Shown in pieces: positions 24,901-36,699 of a stretch of DNA of 64,000 nucleotides. A model generated the notes under the pieces. The model made no database searches. It saw only the letters and a program-made list of their open reading frames with translations, and was not told the origin of the DNA. The DNA lies in assembly GCF_030704535.1 (NCBI RefSeq), contig NC_081810.1, positions 22,048,501 to 22,112,500 of the forward strand, written 5' to 3'. Position 1 is the stretch's first letter. The number at the start of each line of letters is the position of its first letter. The position numbers were made by a program, and so were the translations under genes. This DNA comes from Vitis vinifera. Taxonomy: Eukaryota; Streptophyta; Magnoliopsida; Vitales; Vitaceae.

Positions 24901-27225
24901 AACCAGAATACATAAGCACCACAATGTCAAAAAACTTATAAACATCTAATAATGAAACCTTTTCAATTTGAACATTAGGTTTGTGTAGATTGCAGGTTCA
25001 TAAACGGTATTCATATGTTAACTTGACATTAACACTCAGACACCACATTGAACAGCAAGAAACAAGCCTATACAAGTTGAACACCTTAAGCTACATTTTG
25101 TAGAAGTTCATATCATGATGTAAGCTCTCACATATTTGAAAACACTGATAGCTATGAAACTCACAAGTAGATAATTGGTAAACAAAGTACAAAATCAAAA
25201 AATGAAAAATGATAAGGATATTCATCAGGAAGAACAGACTTGTAACCCATGAAGAAGACACTCCCATTTTTCCAATTGTGAGAGAGCTCAAACTCTTTAT
25301 CAAAAACCAAATCAAAAGATAGCTGAGGAATATTTGCTGGCAAAAGTGTTCCCAAAACAAGCTTTTGTTGATCAATTTTCAAAAAAAGAGGAACAGATTC
25401 ATTTCCTTTCTCCTTCTTTGACTCCCCCAATGCTGCCTGGAAAAATGCAGAACTCAAAACTCGTTATCACAAATAATCTTAATGAAACAAGTGGAAAATA
25501 ATTCAACTGCAAAATAGGGAGCATATAAAACTATTATAACCTGTGAAAGATGCAAAATCTTGTCATCCTCGGATTTTACTTTAAAGGACTCTCCAGCCTT
25601 AACTTCAACTCCTGTAGGAATTAAGAGAATTGTCCACATTAACACACTAAAATAGAATAATTAAATGTGCAACCTCAATAAACGTCCCAATTATGGTTAA
25701 GATAATAAATGTGCTGAAAGCAAGTGAATTGAAAACATGTTACCATTGCGTGCATTTTTCCCAAAACCAAAAAAAATACATTGGAGATATAAAGAAATAA
25801 AATAAGTACCAAATCACCAAAGTAGGAATAAATATCAGTACCTAAAAGGCTTAATAGCTATTTTCCATAAGTAACATCATAGAGACCAACTTGTTGGAAG
25901 GGCAGTTATCAAAAAACTTTGCAATATATAACACACTCACTAAAATGAATTTATGCAGCATGATATGAATGGCATAAAGTGCATCTTAAGAAACACATAT
26001 AAGATATAACTAAATATAGTTATTCTTAAGAACTCAAAGAAAGAGAACTTCAAGTGTTTTCCTGCCACTGTATGTTAGGCAATGTGGAAAACAAAAACGA
26101 ATCCAATGGCTGATGTTAATCGGTAGTTGAAAGCTATATATAGATAGCAATCAACAAATACAAGATGCTACTTCATATCAAAACTAAGATTTTTTTCAAA
26201 GAATGACAATGACAATGGAGTTATTATGGTGAAAAAATTACATTATTATTTCAAAACTCAATCATATATTGTTAAAATAACATAACAGATAGTATTTACA
26301 CCATGGTCATCACTAGTTCACACATTATAAAATGTGAACTGAGAAACTTTTAGACATGCAAAAATAAGGCATTAGCTGAATGTTACCAAGAAAATGCAAA
26401 TTATACTGACATAGACCCTTGATAACATTCAGCTAATGTTTGATAGAATCCCGGAGATTACGAACACACCAATTCATTGGAATCACCAAGCTTCATCTCA
26501 AATCAAATCAAAGATGAGTAACTTCGAAATTCAAAATCATAAAATTGACATAATATGAGCAGGATGTTGTCAAGAAAATAAAAACATGTGAGCAATTTAA
26601 CAAACAACAAAATGCACAGAAGCATCGAGTCCCGTCCTCAACGCTCTGTTCGGTTGCTGGGAAAATATAATAAATTAAAACTTCGACTCTTAAATTTCCA
26701 ATCATCTATAACCCATGAGATAAAAACCAGAAAAAAGGGGCAAAAACTCCGCTTAATATAATAAAACAACATGGCCAGTTGCGAACCCAAAAACCACAAA
26801 ATAAACTGTTCATAGGCAACCAAGAAACAATTTTTGGTTCTATTCTGTCAGCAGTGGCAGAACGGAGTTTTGGAAAGCACAAATGACAAATCAAAGGCAA
26901 ATCCCAACACCCATCAGTTATAAAAGACCAAAGAACGAATACAAAAATAGTATATGAAAAGGAAGCAGAATACAAAAAGCACAAAAACCCAATGACAGAG
27001 GAAAACCCTAATCAGAGACAGCAGCAATACAGAAGAAATTCCAGTTGGGATGCTGAAAAACCTTGTTTAAAGGAGAGAAAACTTGGAATCTTACAAGAGC
27101 CAAGTGTACAGCGACGCTGGTAAGATTTCAAAGTTCTCATTTTTTTTTTTGAAGCGATTTCTAGACAATAAAACAGACAAAAAGGAAAAAGGACTACTAC
27201 AAGGGTGCTTACCCCAGAACTCCAT
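21984..27225 (-). CDS. HDT1: HD2-type histone deacetylase (plant nucleolar, HDT family)
   Basis: Plant-specific chromatin repressor of the nucleolus linked to histone deacetylation and rRNA gene control. Coding exons (minus): 27213-27225, 25541-25611, 25222-25436, 24649-24662, 24505-24558, 24244-24416, 23529-23603, 23345-23435, 22145-22280, 21984-22044; total 903 nt, 300 residues, in frame throughout. The hallmark N-terminus MEFWG is split by intron 1 (1.6 kb), His25 lies in LHLSQ, and QLSFDLVF carries the conserved Asp (residue 70). The middle is acidic (Asp/Glu runs), followed by a Lys-rich, nuclear-signal-like part. The C-terminus has a zinc finger of form CX2CX12HX4H (CKSC...LQSHSKAKH) completed by the last exon. 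Intron 3 is AT-AC and is followed by a 14-nt exon. The HDT1 label within the HDT family is a best guess. Confidence 0.94.
24649..24662 (-). other. 14-nt microexon of the HD2 gene
   Basis: The sequence GGAAGAGTTTTCTG lies between the AC acceptor of the U12 intron and a GTGAGT donor. It supplies one base to the preceding codon, four codons and one base to the next, joining ...LPDE to EEFSEFDD in the acidic domain. Skipping it would shift the frame. Confidence 0.85.
24663..25221 (-). other. U12-type AT-AC intron of the HD2 gene
   Basis: The minus-strand 5' end reads ATATCCTT (starting at 25221), which is the U12 donor consensus. A perfect U12 branch-site match, TTCCTTAAC, lies at 24687-24695, and the intron ends in AC at 24663-24664. 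It interrupts a Glu codon (GA|G). The branch-to-acceptor distance of about 25 nt is longer than usual. No GT-AG alternative here keeps the frame into the family sequence. Confidence 0.85.
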
Positions 27226-27336
27226 GAGGGATGTGAGGGATGACAAAGCGATGAATAGAGAACTAGGGTTTGCAGAGAGAGACACGGAGAGTCTTCGAGA
27301 GTTGACAGAGGCGGAACTGAGTGGGTTTAAAGGGCC

Positions 27337-27381
27337 ATTTATAACTGAGTTGCCGCGCTAGGGTTTTGTAAACTAGGGTTT
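27337..27381 (-). promoter_or_regulatory. HD2 gene core promoter with TATA box and telo-boxes
   Basis: On the minus strand TATAAAT lies at 27337-27343, about 115 bp before the start codon. Two telo-boxes (AAACCCTA) lie just upstream at 27359-27366 and 27374-27381, and a third lies in the leader at 27264-27271. Telo-boxes are typical of plant genes tied to ribosome biogenesis and the nucleolus, which fits HD2. Confidence 0.6.
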
Positions 27382-27399
27382 TGGGAATAAAATAAATAA

Positions 27400-28329
27400 A
27401 TAAATAAAAATTATTTTTTTAATTGAAAAAAAACCGGAAGTTTTATTTAATGGGATAGAGAGAGAACTTTTAGGGTTTGGAGATGTCGGCTTGGATATTT
27501 AGCCGTGGCTTAGCTTCTTTAGGGTTCTTGATAATTAATAATTAATTAATTATAAGGAGAATTTAAAAAAAAAAAACTAATTTGAAAAATTATTTGAAAA
27601 CAATTTATAAGAAGGAGATTAATTTTTAATAATTCTTAAAAAAAAAATTCTAAGCGTCTCTCAATTAAATAATAATAATTTACATATCTATTTAAAAAAA
27701 TATGATACATCAATTATTTTCTCAAAAAATCTTAAATTATATATTTACCATAAAAATTAAAATTTATTATAACAATATATAGTATTTTTCATAGTAATCT
27801 TCATTTAATTTTAAATTTTATTTTAAAACTGATAAAAAAAATTTATTTTCTCATTTTTATATATTTAAAAATCAAGTTAATTTCATTCACCTTCCATAAT
27901 TAAAATTTCATTAAATACCTCCCTTCATTTTTTTATTTCTTATTTTCATTCACCTTTCTTATTACTCAAAATAATGAAAATATATGACAAAATTTCAATT
28001 CTACAAGGAATATGATAAATAAGAAATTAGATTTTATCATGTTATATAAATAAATATATTTAAAAGTTATGTTTAATGTTAAATAGGAAATTAATTAATT
28101 TAAAAATTAAAACAAAATAAAATTATTTATTTTTAAAAAATAATTTAATGCACTCAAATAAAAATTTGATGATAGATTTATTTTTCAAAAGCTTGAATAA
28201 AATAAAATCCATAATTAAATTAAAATATTTTAGCTTTTTTCAAGATTTTTTTTTTGGATAATAAGTTAAATATAAGATAATTTAATATAAGAAAAAAAAA
28301 ATATGATGGTTTATAAGAAAATTAAAAAA
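27400..28329. other. Intergenic, very AT-rich
   Basis: No gene. Around 27880-27970 a short text (attaaaatttcattaaatacc; attcacctttctt) resembles the foldback MITE at 29400-29555 and may be a decayed relative. Confidence 0.5.
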
Positions 28330-28860
28330 TTTTATGTCCTCGAGATTTTAAATTGAGTAAAAATAATTGTGATGCAATTAAAATTTTTATATTAAAAGCG
28401 GATATGAAGAAGTAATTTGAAAGTGAAACTTTAAAAATAAAAAAATTATTAGTTATCATAAAATATATATATATTTATATAATAGTTTTATTTTTAAAAG
28501 TAATTAATTATAGAGATAAAATTTAAGGTAAGATTAAAAAAATTAATATCAAAATTGTATTATTTTAATATAAAATCAATATATCATGAGGATAATTTAT
28601 ATTTTTATAAATATTATTATTTAGATATAAATATAAAATAATTAATTAGTAATATTATTATTTATAAATAATCTACTCATAATAATTAATAATTATTTTT
28701 ATATATTGAATTTAACACATAAAATTTATTAATTTTGTGTTACATATATTTTGAACAATTTTATTATTAGAAAAATATAATATTAGTTAAAATTGTTTTT
28801 TTTTTAAAAAGAAAAGAAAATATCTCTCCAAGAGTTAGCATAATTGCTTTTTTTTTTCCT
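28330..28860 (+). repeat. AT-rich repeat, copy 1 of an inverted pair
   Basis: Blocks in this stretch (attttaaattgagtaaaaat; atcaatatatcatgaggat; ttataaatattattattta) recur in inverse orientation and reverse order at 31840-32420. The two copies face each other and flank about 3 kb. They have diverged considerably, so they are probably two insertions of one old element family. Confidence 0.5.
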
Positions 28861-29009
28861 TTTGAGAAAACTTGAATCGTTCCGTTTTTAAACTTGCAAT
28901 AGATTTTTGTTTTTAATAAATTGTCTTTCAAGTGAAGATTTTTGCTTGTAATTTTTTAAAAAAATAAATAGTCTCTTAAGGTGCATTTTTGGGATGTCAA
29001 GTCTTATTG

Positions 29010-29038
29010 CTTATGGGCCCATTTTGTAGGCCCATAAG
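29010..29038. repeat. Short GC-rich hairpin with GGGCC arms
   Basis: CTTATGGGCC and GGCCCATAAG form a perfect 10-bp inverted repeat around a 9-nt loop. Each arm contains a TGGGCC-type (site II) word. It is not close to a recognised gene. Confidence 0.6.
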
Positions 29039-29399
29039 TAATTTGGATCTATTATTAGTTTAATGGATTATGGTTATGGTTGCAACATGGACGAGGCCAA
29101 CCCAACCCAACCCAATCCAACGTTCGGATTGGGTCAAGCAAGGTTTGATTATGTTAGAATCAAACTTGGGTTAAACAAATACCAATTTGAGAAATATTAG
29201 GGTTGGTGTGGGTTGAAGGTTCAGGCAACGGTTGAAGCCTAAACCCATACATTATTTATTTATTTATAATTATATTATATATTGTTTTATTAAAATATTT
29301 ATAAAAAAAAACATATAAAAATTATTTTAAAAAAAAACCTTAATCTTTATTAGCTTTTTAATAATATTAGAGTAATGATTTTGTTATATTTTTTTTCAT

Positions 29400-29555
29400 T
29401 TAATTAAATACCCTAATTTTCATTGGTTTGAAATTTCGTCAAATATCTCTCGTATTTTTATATGGAGGTGAGGTGGGTGAAAATAAATAATGAGAACGAT
29501 ATGAGAGGTATTTGATGAAACTTCAAACTAATGGGTTGGGTGAATTTAATCAAAA
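29400..29555. repeat. Foldback MITE with arms of about 60 bp
   Basis: The left arm (29400-29461) and right arm (29491-29555) are inverse copies, for example 'ggtttgaaatttcgtcaaat' against 'atttgatgaaacttcaaact'. They enclose a spacer of about 30 bp. If transcribed, the RNA would form a long hairpin. Confidence 0.65.
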
Positions 29556-29693
29556 CCTTAGAAAAAGTCAATGAACTTAACCTTTTTCTTTAATTGTTAA
29601 ATTATCTTTAACACTTGAACCTTGAGTTTAAGATTAATTATCTATATTAAATTAGTAACTAATGATTTATTTTATGGTTTTGAGATATTTTAC

Positions 29694-30032
29694 ATCATGT
29701 TTGGTAATTGTTTTCAAAAACAATTCTGAAAAATGGTTTTTTTTTATTTGTGTAGAACAAAAGTCTATTTGAAAACCTAAGATGTTTTTAAAAATAATTT
29801 TTATATCTATTATTTTATTTTTATTCATTCTACATGTTGTACAATTATTTTTTTAAATAACCTTTAAAAACAAGTAAAAAAAAATTAAAAAGATTATCTG
29901 AAAACATCATATTTTCTGTTTTTAAGAACAAAAAATATAAAACAGTTTTTTATTATCAAACGGGTTTTTTTTATTGTATTTTTTATTTTGAAAAACAAAA
30001 AATTATTCTCAAAAACAGTTTCCAAATAGGAC
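29694..30032. repeat. MITE-like element, 'tttggtaattgtttt' family, copy 1
   Basis: The left end tttggtaattgttttcaaaa is inversely repeated at the right end (ctcaaaaacagtttccaaat). The internal words 'gtctatttgaaaacctaa' and 'cattctacatgtt' recur in copy 2. No coding capacity. Confidence 0.65.
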
Positions 30033-30394
30033 CTTAGCTTAATTAAATTAATATTTTCTAAGAATCATAGTATAAGATTTTCCATTTATAGACGTTAATA
30101 TGGTGCATAACATCTTGCAAAGTCTTTCATGTTGATAATAATATTAGTTAAGCCCATTTATAATTGAGTCCAACCTAAACCAAATCTTTTTAATGGAGAT
30201 CAATTGAATTGAATAATGCTATTAAGGGAAAGAATTAAGGTAAAATAATTAAAGAGATATATAGGATTAAACATATATTAAGAAAAAAATAATAATTAGA
30301 TATGTAAAATAAAAATAATAAAAAATATACCCAACATACAGCGTCAATAAGAGCACTTCACTTAGTCAATAATTTAAAAAATTTAGAGCAATCA

Positions 30395-30776
30395 AGGCCT
30401 TTTTTTTATAATTGTTTTCGAAAATAGTTATCAAAAATAGTTTTTGAGAATAGTTTTTAAATTTTTTTTTAATAATGTTTTATAAAATAAAATCTATTTG
30501 GAAACCTAAAATGTTTTTAACCTATTTTTAATATTTTTAAATATGTTTTAAAAATTATTTTTATATTCATTATTTTATTTTTAATCATTCTACATGTTTG
30601 TATAATTATTTTTAAAATAAATCTTAAAAAAAAGTAAAAACAATTAAAAATGTTATCTCAAAATGTCATATTTATATTGTTAAGAATAAAAAATAGAAAA
30701 TAATTGTCAATTTTCAAATGTGTTTTTTTGTTTGAAGAACAAAAATTATTTTTGAAAACAATCACCAAATAGATCC
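30395..30776. repeat. MITE-like element, 'tttggtaattgtttt' family, copy 2
   Basis: It parallels copy 1 in the same orientation: 'aatctatttggaaacctaaa', 'cattctacatgtttgtataa', and the right end 'ttttgaaaacaatcaccaaa'. The two lie only about 360 bp apart. Confidence 0.65.
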
Positions 30777-31067
30777 TAAGTTTTAATCATATATGATGAT
30801 TTTTGTCGTTTTAGTAATTTCTTTGCATAATTCATTACACATTCTTATATAAAGTTTGGAATAAGAAATAATGAATTGGATACTTTTATTGCCAAATTAC
30901 CGAACTCTTTAAAAATGTTAGATGGATACTTTCATTACCAAATTATAATTTCAAAAGGTGAATATTTATATAATAAAATTTTAATTAAATATGAAATAAT
31001 TTCTTACAATGATTCATTAAAATAAATTTCCCCCTTAATTTTTTTTTTTTTCGTTTTTGTGTAAGTC

Positions 31068-31314
31068 TAAGGTGCTATTTGTTTTTTTACTTAATTCTAA
31101 ATAGAACCTTAGTACTTTATAGTGTTAAATATTAGGTTGTTTGTTTTTGTAGTATTTTATTTCTATTAAGTATTAGATAGTAAATAAAAACCAATATGTT
31201 ATTTTTTTATTTAGTAAAAAGTTTATAATAAGCTATAAAAAAGTAGAAAAACAAACGACCTAAATTTCGAAAAAAAATTGCTTTCAGTAAAAAGCAAAAA
31301 AAACAAACACCACT
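31068..31314. repeat. MITE-like element related to 9625-9937
   Basis: The left end 'aaggtgctatttgttttttt' and the right end 'aaaaaaaacaaacaccactg' are terminal inverted repeats. The internal blocks match the copy at 9625-9937. Non-coding. Confidence 0.6.
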
Positions 31315-31839
31315 GCTCCTTTAAACTTAAAAATGAATCTATGACTATCCAAGAAATGAATCCAAACAGCCTTAGAAAATCACCTTGGGCTATCTGGGCC
31401 GAAGATTGGACCTTTATGCGGTCCAACAACAGTGCATTTGTATTCCAACATGGTCCATAGCCATATATTTTTTTAGTGCATTAGGTCCACCCACATAGCC
31501 AAACAATAGAGATGGGCTCAGCCCATGGATACTGTCCAACAACCAAGCAAAATGTTGCTCAATGATATTGATAATTGTATGGTAATTAAAAAAAATAATT
31601 TATAAAATATGATGGTGAAGAAAATATTTTCAAAACTACGATATAGTTTTAACCATATAATAAAGGAACACCATAAAAGTAGCCGCATAATAAAAAGTGG
31701 TACGGTGAAGAGATGATTTCTTTTTCCAAAAAAAAAATTTGCCGAGCAAAAATCATCACTTCAAGAAATAATTTCTAATTTTTTTTTGAAAAATTATTTA
31801 AAAAATTCTCCTAAGCAAAAGCATTTCTTGGAAAGACAA

Positions 31840-32420
31840 TTTTTTTTTTTCTTTAAATTCATCAGGCTCTCCAAAAAAAAAAAAAAAAAGCGTTTTGTTA
31901 TTTGTAATAATATCTTTTACTGATAATATATTTTAGTAATAAAATTATTTAAAATATATGTATAATAAACTAGTTAATTTTATTTACTAAATTCACTATC
32001 TAAAAATAATTATAATTATTTATTAATAATATTATTATCAATTAATTATTTTTATATATTATTTTTAAATAATAATATTTATAAAAGTATAAATTATGTC
32101 GGGATATATTGATCTCATATTAAAAATAATATTATATATATTAAATTAGATAATGATTAAAAAAACATTTTAGTCTTTATACTGAAATTTACCTTTAAAT
32201 TAAATTAATTAATTATTTTTAATAGTAGAATTTAATTTAGTTTTATATATTTTTTTTACTCTTTTCATGATAAATAATGAATATTTTAATTTTTAAACTT
32301 TATTTATTATTATTATTCTTTGTTTCACTCTCACATTATTCGTAATATCATTTTTTTTTTGAAAAAAAAAAATTTAATTGGATCACAATTATTTTCACTC
32401 AAGTTAGAATCTTAAGGATA
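31840..32420 (-). repeat. AT-rich repeat, copy 2 of an inverted pair
   Basis: Read on the minus strand, this stretch follows the same block order as 28330-28860, including the block read on the plus strand as 'cacaattattttcactcaag', and 'gggatatattgatctcatat'. It is diverged and has no gene. Confidence 0.5.
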
Positions 32421-35400
32421 AATAAATCTTTAATTTTATTATAAATGATGACATTATTATTTTTAAATTATATTATATTTAACTTGTTACAAAAAATGTT
32501 TAAAAACTTGAAAAATTAAAAGGCTTAAATTAAATTATGGTTTTTATTTTATTTGAGTTTTAAAAGAATAATTTTATTATTGATTTTTTTTAATGTATTA
32601 AATTATTTTTTTTAAATGAATAATTTTATTTCGTTTTAATTTTTAAATTAATTTTATTAGCTAAATTTAAATTTAAAAACATTTATTCTTTAATTTCAAA
32701 TTTAACCCTTTTAATCCTAATTTGAAAAACATTTCTTAGTAAAAGGACTAAAAATATAGAAAATAAATGAATTTTTTTATAATTAATTGGTATAAATTAA
32801 TTCTTAATTAAAAAATTCAAGATTAAGAGAAATAGTTTTTTAATCATTATTGAATTAAAAATAAAATAGTAATTACTTGTATACTAAATTATTTATTAAT
32901 TATAAATGGTAAAAAATAATAATGTGATTTGAAAATAAAATGAGATGATATTTTTCATGTCCATAAAATAAGCAATTTTTTCATTTTTAATATTTATTTA
33001 AAAATAGTATAATTCACTTAAAATTAGTAATGGTTAATAGTTTTTTATTAAGAAAAAGTAAAGAAAAATAAAATATTGTTTTTCAAAATCTTGTGAAATG
33101 TTAGATTTTTTTTCTAAAATCATTTTTTAAGCTAGAAGTGTTGAATAGCCAAGGGTTTGCTAGGAAAGTTTGTTATTAAATTAGAAGTCATAAGGTGAGT
33201 CTTTTTTCATTTATTAGAAATATATATATATATATATATATAAAGGCTTATGATTTTCAGTTTCCATCAAAGTATTTTTTTGAGGAAAATGCATGCCATT
33301 TTATGAAACCACATCCAAACGGACCCTAAATCATGGGTCCAAATGAGTGTCAGGAGAGAATAGCATGGATTGAAAAATAGGAGGAGGTAGCCAAGATATC
33401 ATGATGATTCCAATAAATGGAGCCACACATTGTCGTTGGAACTTATTCCACTGCAACACCTTCACTCCCTTTTCTTAGGAGGAATTACAGAATTTTCAAA
33501 AATACATTCTGAAGAAGTAGACATTTAGACCAATGCCACTTGCAATGTGTTTCTTTTCTTGGATCAGTCTACTCGAGCAGACATGGTAGGTCACTCAACT
33601 TGCAGCTTATGCAACCAATGGTATAAATGTCTTGGCATTTCATGTGACCACGACCACCCCCACTAGTGTAAAATGGCCCTGGCAATCTAAATGCTGGAGA
33701 GGGACTACTACTGGCCTAGTGGGTGAGGAGGATGATAAGACTAAATGACAAATGAGAATAGTCGTACTCTTCATATGACCCATTTTCCCGCATTTATAAT
33801 TTGCTTTGTCCTTTATTAGCCAAACAAAGCCCAAGTTGGATCTAAGTCTCGTACAAGATTTACAAACTCATTTATGACTTACGAGGCGATCAACAAGAAA
33901 AACGGAAACTCCTTTCCTTTTTACCAAGGGAGGGAAAATACATGTTACCTAGTCCCCACTTTTGGTGTTTGGGTGGGGCATCTCTATGGTCCCGTTACTA
34001 TTGCGGGTGAAGCATTGGAATCTGGACTTTTCTCTTGATATTGATTCTAACTTAAATGCATTAAAAAATAAAATCGCCTTGGTTTCTCGGAGTTTGGATT
34101 AGAGTTCACAATTTGTGTTGATGGTTTTTCAATTAACTCAACCATGATATAAATAATAATCAAAATAAAAACATAAATTATTAAATAAGTAACAAGTCAT
34201 ATAACCTATTTAATCTATTTGATAATCAGGTACTTATATTATGATTAATCTGTGATATCTTAACTATTCAAATGATATATTTATTAAAAAAATTAAAATG
34301 ATTTAATTAGATTAATCAATACAAATATTAAATAGGTCAATTCAAATCACATTTTAATAATGTAAATTAATAAAAAAAATAATTTATTTATTAAACGAGT
34401 TACATGGTCAACACGCCATGGATTCAAACCCCATTAATGAAAGATATCAAATTCTATCACCCACAATTCGATATCACTTTTGAAGACAAGCCAAAACAAT
34501 GAAAACATATCCGCGAGCCCCTTTGGTCCCACATTAACCAGAAAGCAATTCAATACAAAATTCTCTGGTGAAACTTCTTTTCAATGTCAATAAAATGGCT
34601 ATCCACCCACGTACCAGCATCATCTTTAGGTCTTTGTATCCATCTTCACAAAAAGCATTAACGTAATTTCACAATCAATTCAGAATGGGACCTCCAAAAG
34701 CCTAGAAACGAGTGGGAAGAGTTGCCGCATGGGCCCTAATCCTATTCCAATGTCACCTTATACAGCAATACTTGTTTTAGGTGTATTGAGAAACACAATC
34801 CTCACATCATTCAATCATTAATCAGGATGACTTTTGATGAATAATAAAATTTTTCATTACCTTATGAAATATCTAAGATCTAAATTGATTGTTTTATTGA
34901 CCAAATTTATTATAAATTACGATAATAATTCGTTTCTCACAACACAAGAACTTTAACCTTAATAAAACTAAGAATAACTTCAAATAAGAATCTTTTTGTT
35001 TCTTTAGAAGGATTATACTCTTACGGGAAAGAAGAAATCATATTTCTTCTTTTTATGGTTTTCCAGAGAGGATAGTCAAAATATAAAATATCTCTCTTTG
35101 GAAGAGAAGTCAAAATATAAAATATATTTCTTTGATTTTTCAGGAAAGAACCGAGAGAGTTTTTCACTCAAAGAGAAAGAGAGATAATTATTTATTTTTT
35201 AATAGTCACAGTTTTTGGGGAGTTTTAAAATGCTTGTATTTTCATTTTCATGGTTGGTAGGGGAGAAAAGTAAGGCAAAGACTACTCAACATTTCGACAA
35301 TTATTTGAGAAATTTATCCGCTAGTGTAATGATTAACTTCATAACTTCACTCCCGAATGCCATGGGAGAACACCCAATTTATCTGCCATTTTTATACACC

Positions 35401-35480
35401 TAATTTAGGTATTCTTGTTTGGGTAATTGCCCTCTGAGTAGACTATTGAGTTGAGGGAGCTTCCATGTTGAGAATGAATG
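32421..35480. other. Intergenic, AT-rich; short (AT)n at 33220-33242
   Basis: No gene is convincing. The short frame 35215-35403 has no motif. A composition change at 33290-33970 marks less AT-rich sequence that may be an old transposon piece (see 33500-33834). A text near 34420 (ggattcaaacccc) resembles a B box on the minus strand, but no tRNA or SINE body accompanies it. Confidence 0.5.
33500..33834 (-). pseudogene. Possible relic with a gag-like zinc-knuckle remnant
   Basis: The minus-strand frame starts with YKCGKMGHMK, which looks like the first half of a retroelement zinc knuckle (CX2CX4H), but the final Cys is not in place. The rest does not read as a known domain and is frame-broken. 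It could be chance; the call rests only on this short motif. Confidence 0.25.
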
Positions 35481-35684
35481 AAACACCCAACTAAGAATTT
35501 CTGAATTTCAACTGCAAATACTTGTATTACAATCTTTATATACCATACAAAGGCTTTTGCAATTTTTGCAAACAAGCTAAAACTCTGTCAAAATTACAGA
35601 TGCAAACTGTTGATATTCACAATTACATAGCCCAGAGATGAAGAAATCAATAGGGCGATAGTACTGATTCACTATACCAGTGAT

Positions 35685-36387
35685 TCAGAATAAGAAATCT
35701 ATGAATTTGAGCCATGGAACTGAAATCTTGGATACTTTGTCTGCTTCAGTAGAACAGGTTGAAGACGACGTCGTTTCGCTAGCTTCGGCGGCGCTCTCGC
35801 CAACGTCTGGTTCAGATTTTTTGCAGCACAGGAAGAAGTTTCGCGATCCCAATGTCATCAGCTTTTCGTTTCTGTCCAGACCTGCCGCATTCAAAAACCG
35901 TATCAATCACCACCACTACACGTGTTGAATTCAACAACAATTTTTTTTTACGGCTGAGATTCAACGATGAAGATATGGGGAGAGAGGGCTTACTTTCTAA
36001 ACTGAACTGCGAATAATGAAGATCGAAACCGGCGGGATCCGTGGTCGGTAAGACCAGCCGCCGCCCCTCCTTCGCGTACTGCCGCAGTACCGCCGCGATC
36101 AGATCTCCGACTGTTGAATCCGGCGACATCACAACCTGGACTGGCCCTAAACTCCTCTGAACGGTGACATTGAGCAGCAACTTGGTCAACCGTGGCCCTC
36201 CCTCCGGCGAGAGCCCAGAGACACTCCTACCTGAGAGCAGATCCGGCAAGGTCTTTGGACGGCGAAGCTCCGCCTGCGGGGCCATAGTCATCGGAATACC
36301 GGAGTGGAACGACGACGATCTCTGGGCCAGCCTCCCCTTCCGGTTCTTCTCTTCGTGTCCTCTCCGGTGAATCTTGGAAGTAGACAT
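35685..36387 (-). CDS. Plant-specific protein of unknown function (DUF7054-like)
   Basis: Two coding exons, 35994-36387 and 35685-35881 (minus), joined at a GT-AG intron that splits a Ser codon; 591 nt, 196 residues. The N-terminus is basic (MSTSKIHRRGHEEKNRKGR) and may be a nuclear or plastid signal. The core (about residues 58-150) has LTKLLLNVTVQRSLGPVQVV, a spaced TVGDLIAAVLRQYAKEGRR and, after the splice, RNEKLMTLGSRNFFLCCKK. This pattern recalls a small plant family with a ubiquitin-like predicted domain; the DUF number is from memory. The C-terminus is Ser/Thr/Glu-rich. The start is the first ATG of the open frame. Function unknown. Confidence 0.85.
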
Positions 36388-36618
36388 GATGATAATAGTA
36401 GAATTCTAAAAGGAAATTTCAATGAACAGATTATCTCAATCGGCGGTAACGGACGAATCTGAGGCGAGGGAAGCCGAGAAGTGGAGAAGAGCTAGTGCTC
36501 TTTGGTTTCCGGCGATAGGAAGCTACCATGTGGAAGAGTTAATGAAAGAAACATTAAAGGGCAAAAGTGTGACATATGCAAATTTCGGACGAGGAATCAA
36601 GGAATGCCCACGCTGGAT

Positions 36619-36627
36619 TTATATATA
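36619..36627 (-). promoter_or_regulatory. TATA box for the 35685-36387 gene
   Basis: TATATATAAAT on the minus strand lies about 230 bp upstream of the start codon. It is the only TATA-like element in the less AT-rich stretch before the ATG. The site is inferred. Confidence 0.5.
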
Positions 36628-36699
36628 TGGAGAAGGGAGCGGTGGGAGAAGAAGATAAGAACTTCCCTAGATTTTTCGTCGCAGTCTCACCGGCTGTAG

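Noticed and set aside
34415..34445. B-box-like text 'ggattcaaacccc' suggesting a tRNA or SINE
   Set aside because: No cloverleaf, A box or tail can be built around it on either strand.
36164..36699. Plus-strand open frames of 65-78 codons
   Set aside because: They overlap the first exon and promoter of the minus-strand unknown-function gene and show no domain.
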